This document shows, piece after piece, positions 36,325 through 44,994 of a stretch of 64,000 bases of DNA. Numbering within the stretch: position 1 is the stretch's first letter; each line of letters begins with the position of its first letter. The stretch is from assembly GCF_015711015.1 (NCBI RefSeq), contig NZ_CP064653.1, positions 186,001 through 250,000 of the forward strand, given 5' to 3'. This DNA comes from Methylomonas sp. LL1. Its GTDB lineage: Bacteria > Pseudomonadota > Gammaproteobacteria > Methylococcales > Methylomonadaceae. The position numbers and the translations under genes are program-made. The notes under the pieces are model-generated. The model was not told where the DNA came from, ran no database searches, and was given only the letters and a program-made list of their open reading frames with translations.

Positions 36325-37725
36325 ATGATACCCGTCATACTTTCTGGAGGTTCCGGCACCCGGTTGTGGCCATTGTCGCGAGGCCAGTACCCCAAACAAT
36401 TTTTGCCATTGGTTTCCGGCAATACCATGATTCAGGAAACCCTGCTCAGATTAAATGGCATGGCCGGGTTGCAACCGCCGATTGCGGTCTGTAATGAAGA
36501 TCACCGTTTCATGATGGCCGAGCAGCTTTGGGAAATCGGCATCAAACCCGCCGCTATTATTCTGGAACCGATGGGTAAAAATACCGCGCCCGCGGTGGCC
36601 ATGGCGGCATTGAGCGCCCGCTCCGATGACGACGTTTTACTGATACTGCCCGCCGACCATGTGATTGCCGACACGGCCGCTTTCCATAAAGCCATTGTTC
36701 AAGCCGAAGCCTTGGCGCGACAAGACTTGCTGGTGACTTTCGGTATCGTCGCTACCCAGCCGGAAACCGGCTATGGCTATATCAAGGCCGGCGGAACCAG
36801 CATGGGCAGTGCTTTTGACGTGGCTGCCTTCGTCGAAAAGCCCGACTTAGCCACGGCGCAAGGCTATCTCGAAAATGGCGGGTATTTCTGGAATAGCGGC
36901 ATGTTTGCTTTTAAAGCCGGTTGTTTCTTGCGCGAGCTGGAAAAATTTAATCCTGAAATGCTGGACGTGTGCCGGCGAGCGTTGGCCGAGGCGAAAACCG
37001 ATCTTGATTTTGTCAGGCTGGACAAGGCGATATTTTCAACCTGTCCATCCGACTCTATCGACTATGCCGTGATGGAAAAAACCGATAAAGCCGCAGTGAT
37101 ACCGTTGGACGCCGGTTGGAACGATGTCGGTTCCTGGTCGGCACTGTGGGACGTGACCAGTAAAGACGAAGCAGGCAATGCCATCAAGGGCGACGTGCTG
37201 TCCATCGATACGGTCAATTCTTTCATTCATTCCAGTAATAAACTGGTGGCCGTAATCGGCGTCAAGGATTTGGTGGTGGTTGAAACCGACGATGCGGTGA
37301 TGGTGGCGGCTAAAGATCGGGTGCAGGATGTCAAGGTTATCGTCGATCGGTTAAAAGCCTTAAAACGCGATGAAGCGCAGGTGCATCGTAAGGTTTATCG
37401 GCCGTGGGGACATTATGATCTGGTCGATACCGGCGATCGGCATCATACCAAACGGATCGTGGTTAAACCCGGCGCCAAGTTGTCGGTACAGAAACATCAT
37501 CACCGCGCCGAGCATTGGGTGGTGGTAAAAGGCACTGCTTGGGTCAATAAGAATGGCGAAAATATTCTGGTCACGGAAAACGAGTCGATTTACATCCCGG
37601 TGGGCGTGGTGCATAGCCTGGAAAATCCCGGCGTGATTCCGTTGGAAATGGTGGAGGTGCAGTCCGGCAGTTATTTGGGCGAGGACGACATCGTGCGCTA
37701 CCAAGACAATTACGGGCGGGTTTAG
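36325..37725 (+). CDS. manC: Mannose-1-phosphate guanylyltransferase / mannose-6-phosphate isomerase
   Basis: 466 residues, the bifunctional AlgA/ManC/CpsB type. The nucleotidyltransferase half opens ILSGGSGTRLWPLSRGQYPK and contains FVEKPDLATA and YFWNSGMFAF. The C-terminal cupin half carries the isomerase (RPWGHYDLVD; VQKHHHRAEHWVVVKGTA). It makes GDP-mannose, a precursor of surface polysaccharides. A ribosome binding site (AAGGAAG) precedes the ATG. It stands alone here. Confidence 0.95.
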   Translation: MIPVILSGGSGTRLWPLSRGQYPKQFLPLVSGNTMIQETLLRLNGMAGLQPPIAVCNEDHRFMMAEQLWEIGIKPAAIILEPMGKNTAPAVAMAALSARSDDDVLLILPADHVIADTAAFHKAIVQAEALARQDLLVTFGIVATQPETGYGYIKAGGTSMGSAFDVAAFVEKPDLATAQGYLENGGYFWNSGMFAFKAGCFLRELEKFNPEMLDVCRRALAEAKTDLDFVRLDKAIFSTCPSDSIDYAVMEKTDKAAVIPLDAGWNDVGSWSALWDVTSKDEAGNAIKGDVLSIDTVNSFIHSSNKLVAVIGVKDLVVVETDDAVMVAAKDRVQDVKVIVDRLKALKRDEAQVHRKVYRPWGHYDLVDTGDRHHTKRIVVKPGAKLSVQKHHHRAEHWVVVKGTAWVNKNGENILVTENESIYIPVGVVHSLENPGVIPLEMVEVQSGSYLGEDDIVRYQDNYGRV

Positions 37726-37819
37726 CGGCGCGCTAGAAACAGTTTTCGAACTGTAGCCACATCAACCCGGCAACGAAGCAAATTGAATCAATCTCGGTTT
37801 CGCCTCAACGTGTTAAGTT

Positions 37820-40282
37820 TTATTTGCGTTGCAGGCGAAGCGAATTCAACACCACTGAAATCGAGCTCATCGCCATCGCCCCCGAGGCGATCATCGGGTT
37901 CAGTTTGCCCATAGCCGCCACCGGGATCGCCACGGTGTTGTAACCCAAGGCCCAAAATAAATTTTGCTTGATGATGCGCAGGGTTGCACCGCTCAATTCC
38001 ATCACATCCGCCACCTTACCGATGTCGCCGTTGACCAGGATCAGGTCGGCGGTTTCGATCGCCACGTCGGTACCGGTTCCGATCGCAAAGCCGACATCGG
38101 ATGCGGCCAGCGCCGGCGCATCGTTGATGCCGTCGCCTATCATGCCGACCTTGGCGCCCTCGGCTTGCAATTGGCGGACGATCTCCAGCTTTTGTTCCGG
38201 CTTGGCCTGGGCGATGACCGTAGTGATACCGACTTGTTCGGCGATATAGTTGGCGGTGGCTTCGGTGTCGCCGGTGACCATCAGCGGCTCTAGGCCCTGG
38301 CGGCGCAAACGTTGAATGGCTTCGGCGGCATGCTCTCTCGGTTTATCGGCAATGCCGAACAAGGCGGCCGCCTTACCGCCGATGGCGACAAAAACGGGGG
38401 TTTTGCCTTGTTCCGCCAGAGGCGCGGCGCGTTTGCTGAGGGTTTTGATGGCAATGCCGGACTGTTCCAGCCAGTCGGCGTTGCCGATCAATACTTCCGT
38501 GCGGTCGACTTGGGCCTTGATGCCTTGGCCGGGAATGTTTTCAAAGGTTTCGACCTTGCCCGGCGTGACTTGACGCGCTTCGGCATAGGCGACGATGGTT
38601 TTGGCCAGGAAATGCTCGGAATCGAATTCCGCCGTGGCGGCCAAGGCCAGTACATGTTCTTCGTTTTGTCTTGCCGCAACAATGAAATCGGTGACCCGTG
38701 GTTTGCCTTCGGTGATGGTGCCGGTCTTGTCGAACACGATGTGGGTCAGTTTGGAAGCCATTTCCAGGCTGCCGCCGTTGCGGATATACACGCCGCGCTT
38801 GGCCGACTGGCCGGTGCCGACCATGATGGCCATCGGCGTGGCCAGGCCCAGCGAACACGGGCAGGCTATCAGCAGTACCGCGATGGCATTGCTGAACGCC
38901 ACGCCAAAACTGGCGCCGGCCAGCATCCAGCCGCCGAAGGTAAAGGCCGACAGCGCCATCACCGAAGGCACGAATACAGCCGAGATTTGATCGACGGTTT
39001 TTTGTATCGGCAGTTTGGATGACTGGGCCTGATCGACCATGTGGATGATGTTGGCCAGTACCGTGTCCTTGCCGACCGCGCTGACCCGCATCTTCAACAC
39101 GCCGTTGGCGTTGATGCAGCCGCCTATCAATTTGTGGCCGACCGCCTTGACTACCGGCAGACTTTCGCCGGTGACCATGGCTTCATCGACGGTCGACAAG
39201 CCTTCGATGACGATGCCATCGGTGGGAATCTTTTCGCCGGGCCGCACCAACAGAATGTCATCGACCGCGACTCGGTCCAGCATGATGATGATTTCCTGAC
39301 CATCGCGCAGCAAGGTGGCGTGTTGCGGTTGTAAATCGACCAACTTGCGGATGGCTTCGTGGGCCTTGCCCTTGGCTTGCTCTTCCAGATAGCGGCCGAT
39401 CAGGACGAAGGTGATGATGCCGGTGGCCGAGTCTATATAGAGTCCGCGCTTGCCGGACAGCAGCGAGAACAAACTGTAACCGTAGGAAGAACCCACGCCC
39501 AGCGCGATCAGGCTGTCCATGTTGGTGGCGCGCTGTTTGGCGAGTTTGGCGGCCTTGACGAAAAACGGCTTGCCGGCCCAAAACACCACAGGCAAGGCCA
39601 GCAAATGTTGCGCCCAATGCCAGAAACGCGAGGAAGGCGCGGCCATGCCGAGCACCATTACCGGTACGCTTAAGGCCACCGACAGAAACGCGCGGTTGCG
39701 GGCGTCTCTCAGGCGCTGCTTTTCCCGCGCAATCAGCAGTTGCCGCTGTGCCAGGTTGTCAAAATTATGGGCTTTGTAGCCGGTTTTTTCGATTAATGCA
39801 ATAACTTCGTCCTTGCCGATTCGGCCCTTGATCATGGCTGTTTCCGAGGCATAATTGACATTGGCAAGCGTGATGCGTTGGTCTCGCCTCAAGAGCATTT
39901 CGATCAACAGCGCGCAGGACACGCAAGTCATGCCTTCGATGCTCAGATTGTATTCCCGTTCCGGTAGATTGATAACCGCAGCGGGCGTGTCGGTCGGTAG
40001 GGCCGAATGGCTGTTGTTTTGGCCGATGTTGCCGAGCAAGGCGTCCAGCAGCGTTAACAGGCTAGCTTTGGGTAGTTGCTTGGGATCAAACTTGATCGTG
40101 ACCGAAGCGATACTCGGCACACTGCGAACCTCGACAATGCCGGGGCGCTTTTTCAGCAGAATTTCCAGGATGTAGGCGCGTTCCGGGTCTTTGAGCAAAA
40201 CCGGGGCGATAACACGGATTCTACGTTTTAAGGCATGAACCAATTGGCCATGGCTAAGGCTGGTCCTGTCGGTTATAGTCAT
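37820..40282 (-). CDS. Cu(I)-translocating P-type ATPase
   Basis: 820 residues. Two N-terminal metal domains: the first (about 15-90) has the fold but no CxxC; the second has EGMTCVSCALLIEM. Then come about eight membrane helices with ACPCSLGLATP, the phosphorylation motif DKTGTITEGK, the hinge GDGINDAPALA, and the copper-selective pair GYNTVA and MAMSSISVVLNSLRL. The YN and MxSS signatures point to Cu(I) export from the cytoplasm, either for detoxification or for loading cuproenzymes. A small membrane-protein gene lies 114 bases upstream on the same strand; both face the copper/redox operon across a shared intergenic region. Confidence 0.95.
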   Translation of the reverse strand: MTITDRTSLSHGQLVHALKRRIRVIAPVLLKDPERAYILEILLKKRPGIVEVRSVPSIASVTIKFDPKQLPKASLLTLLDALLGNIGQNNSHSALPTDTPAAVINLPEREYNLSIEGMTCVSCALLIEMLLRRDQRITLANVNYASETAMIKGRIGKDEVIALIEKTGYKAHNFDNLAQRQLLIAREKQRLRDARNRAFLSVALSVPVMVLGMAAPSSRFWHWAQHLLALPVVFWAGKPFFVKAAKLAKQRATNMDSLIALGVGSSYGYSLFSLLSGKRGLYIDSATGIITFVLIGRYLEEQAKGKAHEAIRKLVDLQPQHATLLRDGQEIIIMLDRVAVDDILLVRPGEKIPTDGIVIEGLSTVDEAMVTGESLPVVKAVGHKLIGGCINANGVLKMRVSAVGKDTVLANIIHMVDQAQSSKLPIQKTVDQISAVFVPSVMALSAFTFGGWMLAGASFGVAFSNAIAVLLIACPCSLGLATPMAIMVGTGQSAKRGVYIRNGGSLEMASKLTHIVFDKTGTITEGKPRVTDFIVAARQNEEHVLALAATAEFDSEHFLAKTIVAYAEARQVTPGKVETFENIPGQGIKAQVDRTEVLIGNADWLEQSGIAIKTLSKRAAPLAEQGKTPVFVAIGGKAAALFGIADKPREHAAEAIQRLRRQGLEPLMVTGDTEATANYIAEQVGITTVIAQAKPEQKLEIVRQLQAEGAKVGMIGDGINDAPALAASDVGFAIGTGTDVAIETADLILVNGDIGKVADVMELSGATLRIIKQNLFWALGYNTVAIPVAAMGKLNPMIASGAMAMSSISVVLNSLRLQRK

Positions 40283-40396
40283 GAGCTGCTCCGCTGAAAA
40301 ATAACTGGCTTAAACGATCAGTGTCCAGTTTATTTTGTTCTGTTGGCGCTACGCCGGGTTCCAAATCTTGCGCTTTAGGACAGGCCCGCGCCCTGA

Positions 40397-40774
40397 CTAA
40401 AGCGGGTTTCTATGGGAGTCGCTTTCTTCCTTGATCTCGGCGATAAAGTCGCCAAGATTTTCTTTTTGCCGCAGCACGAAGTTCTTGCTTTCCACGGCGG
40501 TTTGAGTGCCGACCGCAATGAGTTCCTTGCGGTATTTATGGGTCATGTAGCCCGTGACCACGCCGAGGGAAAACAAAGATAAGGGGTGTCGGACCAATGC
40601 GTTGGTGAGACTTCTGCTGGCATGACTGACTCCGGAAATGACGAAACCCATCACCAGACCCTTGACCAGGGTTTCACCACGCGTGGGCGGTGCCATGCGC
40701 TTTTTGCCTTTACGGCCTCCGGTTTTCTTATGTTTGTCGTCCGCGGTATCGAGGGATTTTTCTTTGTCGTTCAT
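40397..40774 (-). CDS. Small basic membrane protein upstream of the Cu ATPase
   Basis: 125 residues. A Lys/Arg-rich N-terminus (KHKKTGGRKGKKRMAPPTR) is followed by two hydrophobic helices (VKGLVMGFVISGV; LSLFSLGVVTGYM) and a charged tail. It has no cysteine pairs and few metal-type residues. Position in front of the Cu ATPase, in the same direction, suggests cotranscription and a helper role in copper transport, but no family is recognised. AGGTAAG lies before ATG 40774. Confidence 0.75.
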   Translation of the reverse strand: MNDKEKSLDTADDKHKKTGGRKGKKRMAPPTRGETLVKGLVMGFVISGVSHASRSLTNALVRHPLSLFSLGVVTGYMTHKYRKELIAVGTQTAVESKNFVLRQKENLGDFIAEIKEESDSHRNPL

Positions 40775-41140
40775 GACTTACCTCCGTGTTCTTGAAACGG
40801 TGAGGGGCGTTACTGCTATATTGGTCGTGATCACTTAATCGAAAAATTCGCTAACAAGTTTGACCATATTATTCATCTGAAAGTTAAAATTAGGGCAAGG
40901 TCGTTGGCAGGCGTCGGCGACAAGGATGCCGCTGTCGAGCCTGCATGGACGCATTCACGGCGTCCTGCCCGGCAAGTAATCGCGCCCTGGACGCTAGTTT
41001 AATGGGCAGGGGCGATGCTGAGCTTGCAAGAACTTTAGCTTTCAATAATCTTGGACCACTTTATCCGGCCGGTCAAATCATTTGCACCCTTTGATAGCTT
41101 TGGGTGTGGCTCGAACTTTTATGTTACTCGGAATTCCATC
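40775..41140. other. Divergent control region of the copper island
   Basis: 366 bases between the minus-strand copper genes and the SafE-cupredoxin gene. It contains dispersed repeat B (40893-41025). Promoters for both directions must be here, but no CueR-type dyad or clear -35/-10 pair could be assigned. An in-frame ATG at 41051 exists but lacks a ribosome binding site. Confidence 0.5.
40893..41025 (+). repeat. Dispersed repeat B, copy 2
   Basis: Aligns with the reverse complement of 24541-24668. It contains a perfect inner hairpin GGACGC, ATTCACG, GCGTCC (40947-40965) and ends TTTAATGGGCAGGGGCGATG. No coding frame. Confidence 0.75.
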
Positions 41141-42430
41141 ATGAGCGTATCCAATACACCCCAAGCAGCCAATGGTGTCGTGAAAAAAGCCGTGATGATC
41201 ACGTTGGCTTTGCTGGGCATCACGTTCATCCTGTGGCTGGATAGCTGGTTCATGGATCACGCCGGCATGCCGGATTTGGCGGGTGATGTTAATTTCGGCC
41301 TGTTGATATTGATCGGCTTTTTGACTAGTTTCCATTGCGTCGGCATGTGTGGGCCATTGATTCTGGGGTATACCGCCAAGGAGGCCAGGACCGGCCGCAA
41401 AACCTATATTACGCATTTGTTGTATGGGCTAGGTAAAACTATTTCCTACACCAGTATCGGCGCCTTGTTCGGTGCCTTCGGCGCGATCGTGGCCTTTACG
41501 CCCTACACCCAGGGCGCGGTCGGCATGGCGGCCGGTTTTTTTCTGATGTTGTTCGGTTTGCACATGCTGGAGGTATTTCCGGCGCTGAATCATTTTCAAT
41601 TCAAGACACCGGCCTTCGTGATGCGCTTCGTCGGCAAGGAATACCGCAAGCACAGCAACCCATTCGTGATCGGCTTGTTGAACGGGCTGATGATTATCTG
41701 CGGACCCCTGCAAGCCATGTATGTGATGGCGGCCGGCTCCGGCAGCTGGACGCAAGGCGCGGCGATTCTGTTCTTTTTCGGTGTCGGCACCTTGCCGTTG
41801 TTGTTGGGTTTTGGCTTCCTGACCAGCCTGTTGTCCGGCAATCTGACGCCAAAACTGCTGAAGGCATCCGGTGTGATTGTGATGGCTTTGGGGCTGATCA
41901 TGTTGAATCGCGGCTTGGCAGTCACCGGCACTGGCCTGGATTTCAACACCCTGGTCGCGCGCGGATCGCAGTATTTGGCGCCCACTGCCGCGGATTCCGC
42001 CAACTGCGAAAACGAGCAAACTATCCATATGGATGTACTGAAAACCCGCTTCTCGCCGAATAAATTTACCCTACGCAAGGGCATACCGGTGAAATGGGCG
42101 ATCAATGTCAAGGAATTGAATGAATGCAACAATCAAATTGTGGTGCGTGAATATGGGCTGGAAATCAAATTGAAAACCGGCTTGCAGGTCATCGAATTTA
42201 CGCCCACCGAAGCCGGGGTGGTGCCTTGGAGTTGTTGGATGGGCATGATTCCGGGCACGTTCATCGTGGTCGAAGATACGCTTCAATCCGAGCAGAGTCC
42301 CGCTGTCGCCCCTCAAGCGGCTGAAGCTGGCCAGCTGCTCGAAGAAACCGATCAACAACGTCTGATCCGTCAATTTCAGGACAAGTGGCGGAAAATTGCG
42401 GCTTTTTGGCAAAGCAGCGCTACCGAATAA
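41141..42430 (+). CDS. TauE/SafE-type membrane protein fused to a cupredoxin-like domain
   Basis: 429 residues. After one N-terminal helix comes a six-helix DsbD-like/TauE-SafE region with FHCVGMCGPLILGY (two membrane cysteines) and ICGPLQAMYVMAAGSG. The C-terminal periplasmic part (about 310-395) resembles a cupredoxin with FSPNKFTLRKGIPVKW, NECNNQIVV and SCWMGMIPG, where Cys and Met could bind copper. Proteins of this shape are linked to copper export and cytochrome oxidase assembly. ATG 41141 is preferred (GGAATT upstream) over 41051. It faces the Cu ATPase and lies upstream of the NosL operon. Copper binding is inferred. Confidence 0.86.
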   Translation: MSVSNTPQAANGVVKKAVMITLALLGITFILWLDSWFMDHAGMPDLAGDVNFGLLILIGFLTSFHCVGMCGPLILGYTAKEARTGRKTYITHLLYGLGKTISYTSIGALFGAFGAIVAFTPYTQGAVGMAAGFFLMLFGLHMLEVFPALNHFQFKTPAFVMRFVGKEYRKHSNPFVIGLLNGLMIICGPLQAMYVMAAGSGSWTQGAAILFFFGVGTLPLLLGFGFLTSLLSGNLTPKLLKASGVIVMALGLIMLNRGLAVTGTGLDFNTLVARGSQYLAPTAADSANCENEQTIHMDVLKTRFSPNKFTLRKGIPVKWAINVKELNECNNQIVVREYGLEIKLKTGLQVIEFTPTEAGVVPWSCWMGMIPGTFIVVEDTLQSEQSPAVAPQAAEAGQLLEETDQQRLIRQFQDKWRKIAAFWQSSATE

Positions 42431-42749
42431 ATTTATTTTTCCAGGCGTGTGAAAGAAATTTGCAGATGGAGTGAGTGCTATGCCTTGGTTGCTGTTGTTA
42501 AATAACACAGTTAATTTTTATTGATTGGTCGCAGCTGTCTTGACTAGTCTGATTTGTATGGAAAATTTTAACTTGGTTAATAATTTGCCTATCGATGGGG
42601 TTTTATTTGTCAGGTTATTTGTTTTTTCTAATATTCAAATACCGTGTCTTGCCAAGCGCCATTTGGGTGCCGATAATCGTGTCGAAACCCAATCACGATG
42701 GTAAGTCAGACTAGCCTGTGAGTTTCTGATTTATCCTGGGACTGAAGTT
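42431..42749. other. Leader region of the NosL/ABC operon
   Basis: 319 AT-rich bases without a supported gene. A 14-codon frame at 42480-42524 (MPWLLLLNNTVNFY) has an upstream GGAG but is too short to judge. This is the only sizeable gap before the coupled operon and so likely holds its promoter. Confidence 0.5.
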
Positions 42750-43067
42750 ATGCCTAAAGTTATGGGATATGCCATGAGAAATTCCTCGCTATTTTTTCTA
42801 AGTCTCACAGGTCAGGCCATAGTGCTGGGTCTGTTGTTGATGCATGCGTCATTAAGCGAAACTTCCAGGCTATCCCTGCTCGAACATAAAACGGCATTGG
42901 TCAAAAATCTGCGGCTGACCGACTTATGTTTGTTCACCGAAGCCCGTTATACCCGGCATCTATCGCAGGCCGATTTGAACACCGCCTTCCAGGATCATCC
43001 ATTGTCGCTGGAACATTTTCCGTCCGGGTCATTTACCCAGCCTAGCCTCGAAAATAAAGCCCCATGA
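42750..43067 (+). CDS. Small single-pass membrane protein of the copper operon
   Basis: 105 residues. One membrane helix (about 12-34, SLFFLSLTGQAIVLGLLLMH), then a periplasmic tail containing LTDLCLFTEARYTRHLSQAD and FQDHPLSLEHFPSGSF. The Arg/Tyr/His-rich EARYTRH and the HFPSGSF motif look conserved-type, but I cannot name a family. Its TGA overlaps the permease ATG (ATGA), so it is translationally coupled to the ABC transporter and probably a subunit of it. Starts at 42750 or 42774 are both possible. Confidence 0.75.
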   Translation: MPKVMGYAMRNSSLFFLSLTGQAIVLGLLLMHASLSETSRLSLLEHKTALVKNLRLTDLCLFTEARYTRHLSQADLNTAFQDHPLSLEHFPSGSFTQPSLENKAP

Positions 43068-44311
43068 ATCCCTGGATTGAAAAACAACGCTATATCATCG
43101 ATTTCACGATTTCGTCCCTGCTGCGGCGCAAGGTCAAGAATATCGGTTTGCTGACTCTGTATACCTTGATCGTATTCATCTTGGCATCGACCATGTTTTT
43201 TACCTATTCGATCAAGAAAGAGGCCAAAATGATTCTGCAAGGCTCGCCGGAAATCGTGGTGCAGAAAATCATCGCCGGCCGCCATGACTTGTTTCCGGTT
43301 GATCATATTGATCAGATCAAAGCCATACGCGGCGTCGCCGATGTCGAAGGTAGGCTGTGGGGCTATTATTACGACAGCCTGGTGCAGGCTAATTACACGG
43401 TGTTGACGCCATCGAAACCAGTCGATGAATCGGCTTCGCAAGCTCGCACCACCGTGGTGGTCGATCCCAACGATCCTCATGCCGCCGATGTCAATAAACC
43501 CCTGTACGATTACGACGGCACGGCACCGGAAGCCGGCGGCATCGTGATCGGCAATGGCGTGGCGAGGATGCGCGAGATTGGCGTCGGCGACTTCATGCCG
43601 TTCATGGCCTTCGACGGCCAGATCATGAACTTGAAAGTGGTCGGAACCTTGTCTTCCCAATCGGAATTGGTGTCGTCGGATTTGATCCTGGTCAACGGCG
43701 ATGATTTCAGGAAATTATTTGGCATAGCTCCCACATTCGTTACCGACGTCATCGTCAGCGTGAAAAATCCCAGCGAAGTCAGCATGGTGGCTGGCAAGAT
43801 CAAGAAAAAACTGCACGACTCTCGTCCCATCATCCGCGAGGAAATTCTCCGTACTTACGACTCAATCTTCAACTGGCGCGGCGGCATGATGATCGTGGTG
43901 TTCTCGGCGGCGGTGCTGGCCTTCGTCATTTTCGCCTGGGACAAGGCTTCCGGCTTGAGTGCCGGCGAACGGCGCGAGATCGGCATCCTGAAGGCGGTGG
44001 GCTGGGAGACGGCTGACGTAATTCAGATGAAATTCTGGGAAGGGGCGATGGTGTCGCTGACGGCGTTTTTCACCGGCGTAATTTTGGCCTACATCCATGT
44101 ATTTTTCACCGGTTCGGCGGTATTCGAACCGGCATTGAAGGGCTGGTCGGCGCTGTATCCCAACTTCGCCCTGACGCCGTTCGTCAATGCCGAGCAACTG
44201 ACCACCCTGTTTTTCCTGACCGTGGTGCCGTATACCGTCGCCACTATCGTCCCGACCTGGCGCGCGGCGACCATCGATCCCGACAGCGCGATGCGCCACA
44301 CCGGAGAATAA
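43064..44311 (+). CDS. MacB/FtsX-type ABC permease
   Basis: 415 residues with the type VII topology: one N-terminal helix (about 25-47), a large periplasmic domain (about 48-265), then three helices (MMIVVFSAAVLAFVIFAW near 270-290; about 320-345; about 375-400). The cytoplasmic coupling segment GERREIGILKAVGWE is diagnostic of the FtsX/MacB superfamily. Such transporters do not move substrate through the membrane but transmit ATP-driven movement to periplasmic partners. Start and stop are tightly packed with neighbours: ATGA overlap upstream, 2-base gap downstream. Confidence 0.92.
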   Translation: MNPWIEKQRYIIDFTISSLLRRKVKNIGLLTLYTLIVFILASTMFFTYSIKKEAKMILQGSPEIVVQKIIAGRHDLFPVDHIDQIKAIRGVADVEGRLWGYYYDSLVQANYTVLTPSKPVDESASQARTTVVVDPNDPHAADVNKPLYDYDGTAPEAGGIVIGNGVARMREIGVGDFMPFMAFDGQIMNLKVVGTLSSQSELVSSDLILVNGDDFRKLFGIAPTFVTDVIVSVKNPSEVSMVAGKIKKKLHDSRPIIREEILRTYDSIFNWRGGMMIVVFSAAVLAFVIFAWDKASGLSAGERREIGILKAVGWETADVIQMKFWEGAMVSLTAFFTGVILAYIHVFFTGSAVFEPALKGWSALYPNFALTPFVNAEQLTTLFFLTVVPYTVATIVPTWRAATIDPDSAMRHTGE

Positions 44312-44313
44312 GC

Positions 44314-44994
44314 ATGATAGAACTGGTCAACGTCAGAAAAGTCTTCAATGCCGGCAACCCCAGCGAATTTTCCGCGATCAACAACGTCAGCCTGCATATC
44401 GCGGGAAACAAGGTGACGGTACTGAAAGGGCCGAGCGGCTCCGGCAAGACCACGTTGCTGAGTATCGTCGGCTGTATGAGCCGGCCCTCGGCGGGTCGGG
44501 TCAAGTTGAATGAACGGGAAATCACCAGTTTGCCGGAACGTTTTTTGACCGACATCCGCCGCACGACTTTCGGTTTCATCTTTCAGCAACCCAATCTGAT
44601 CAAGGGTATTTCGGTGCTGGAGAATGTGATGTTGCCTGCCTATCCCTTGGGCGAGAAACGCGCCACGTTGAAAGTCAAGGCCATGAACGGCCTGGATAAA
44701 CTCAATCTATCCAGCAAGGCGGCCTCGAAAGTGGAATGGTTATCCGGTGGCGAGGCGCAACGGGTGGCTATCGTTCGCGCCTTGATCAACGATCCGCAGA
44801 TCATCATTGCCGACGAGCCGACCGCGCATCTGGATACCAAGCTGTCGTACCGCTTCATGGAAATCGTCGAACAATTCAAGGCTCAGGGCAAGACCGTAAT
44901 TATCACCAGCCACGATCCGTTGGTCTACGATTCCAAGATAGTCGATGACGTGGTGAACCTGCGCGACGGCAAACTCGAGGACAAGCCGGCGTGA
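44314..44994 (+). CDS. ABC transporter ATPase (MacB/LolD-like)
   Basis: 226 residues. Walker A is KGPSGSGKTTLLS, the signature is WLSGGEAQRVAI, and Walker B is IIIADEPTAHLD, with the switch His in ITSHDP. The length and sequence fit the ATPase partner of FtsX-like permeases (MacB N-domain, LolD). It is encoded 2 bases after the permease. Its stop overlaps the GTG start of the next gene, so all are coupled. Confidence 0.95.
   Translation: MIELVNVRKVFNAGNPSEFSAINNVSLHIAGNKVTVLKGPSGSGKTTLLSIVGCMSRPSAGRVKLNEREITSLPERFLTDIRRTTFGFIFQQPNLIKGISVLENVMLPAYPLGEKRATLKVKAMNGLDKLNLSSKAASKVEWLSGGEAQRVAIVRALINDPQIIIADEPTAHLDTKLSYRFMEIVEQFKAQGKTVIITSHDPLVYDSKIVDDVVNLRDGKLEDKPA

Noticed and set aside
38312-39022. 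236-codon frame on the plus strand inside the Cu ATPase gene
   Set aside because: Shadow of the ATPase coding frame; no ribosome binding site or family resemblance.
42480-42524. 14-codon peptide (MPWLLLLNNTVNFY) with an upstream GGAG
   Set aside because: Could be a leader peptide of the copper operon but is too short to distinguish from chance.
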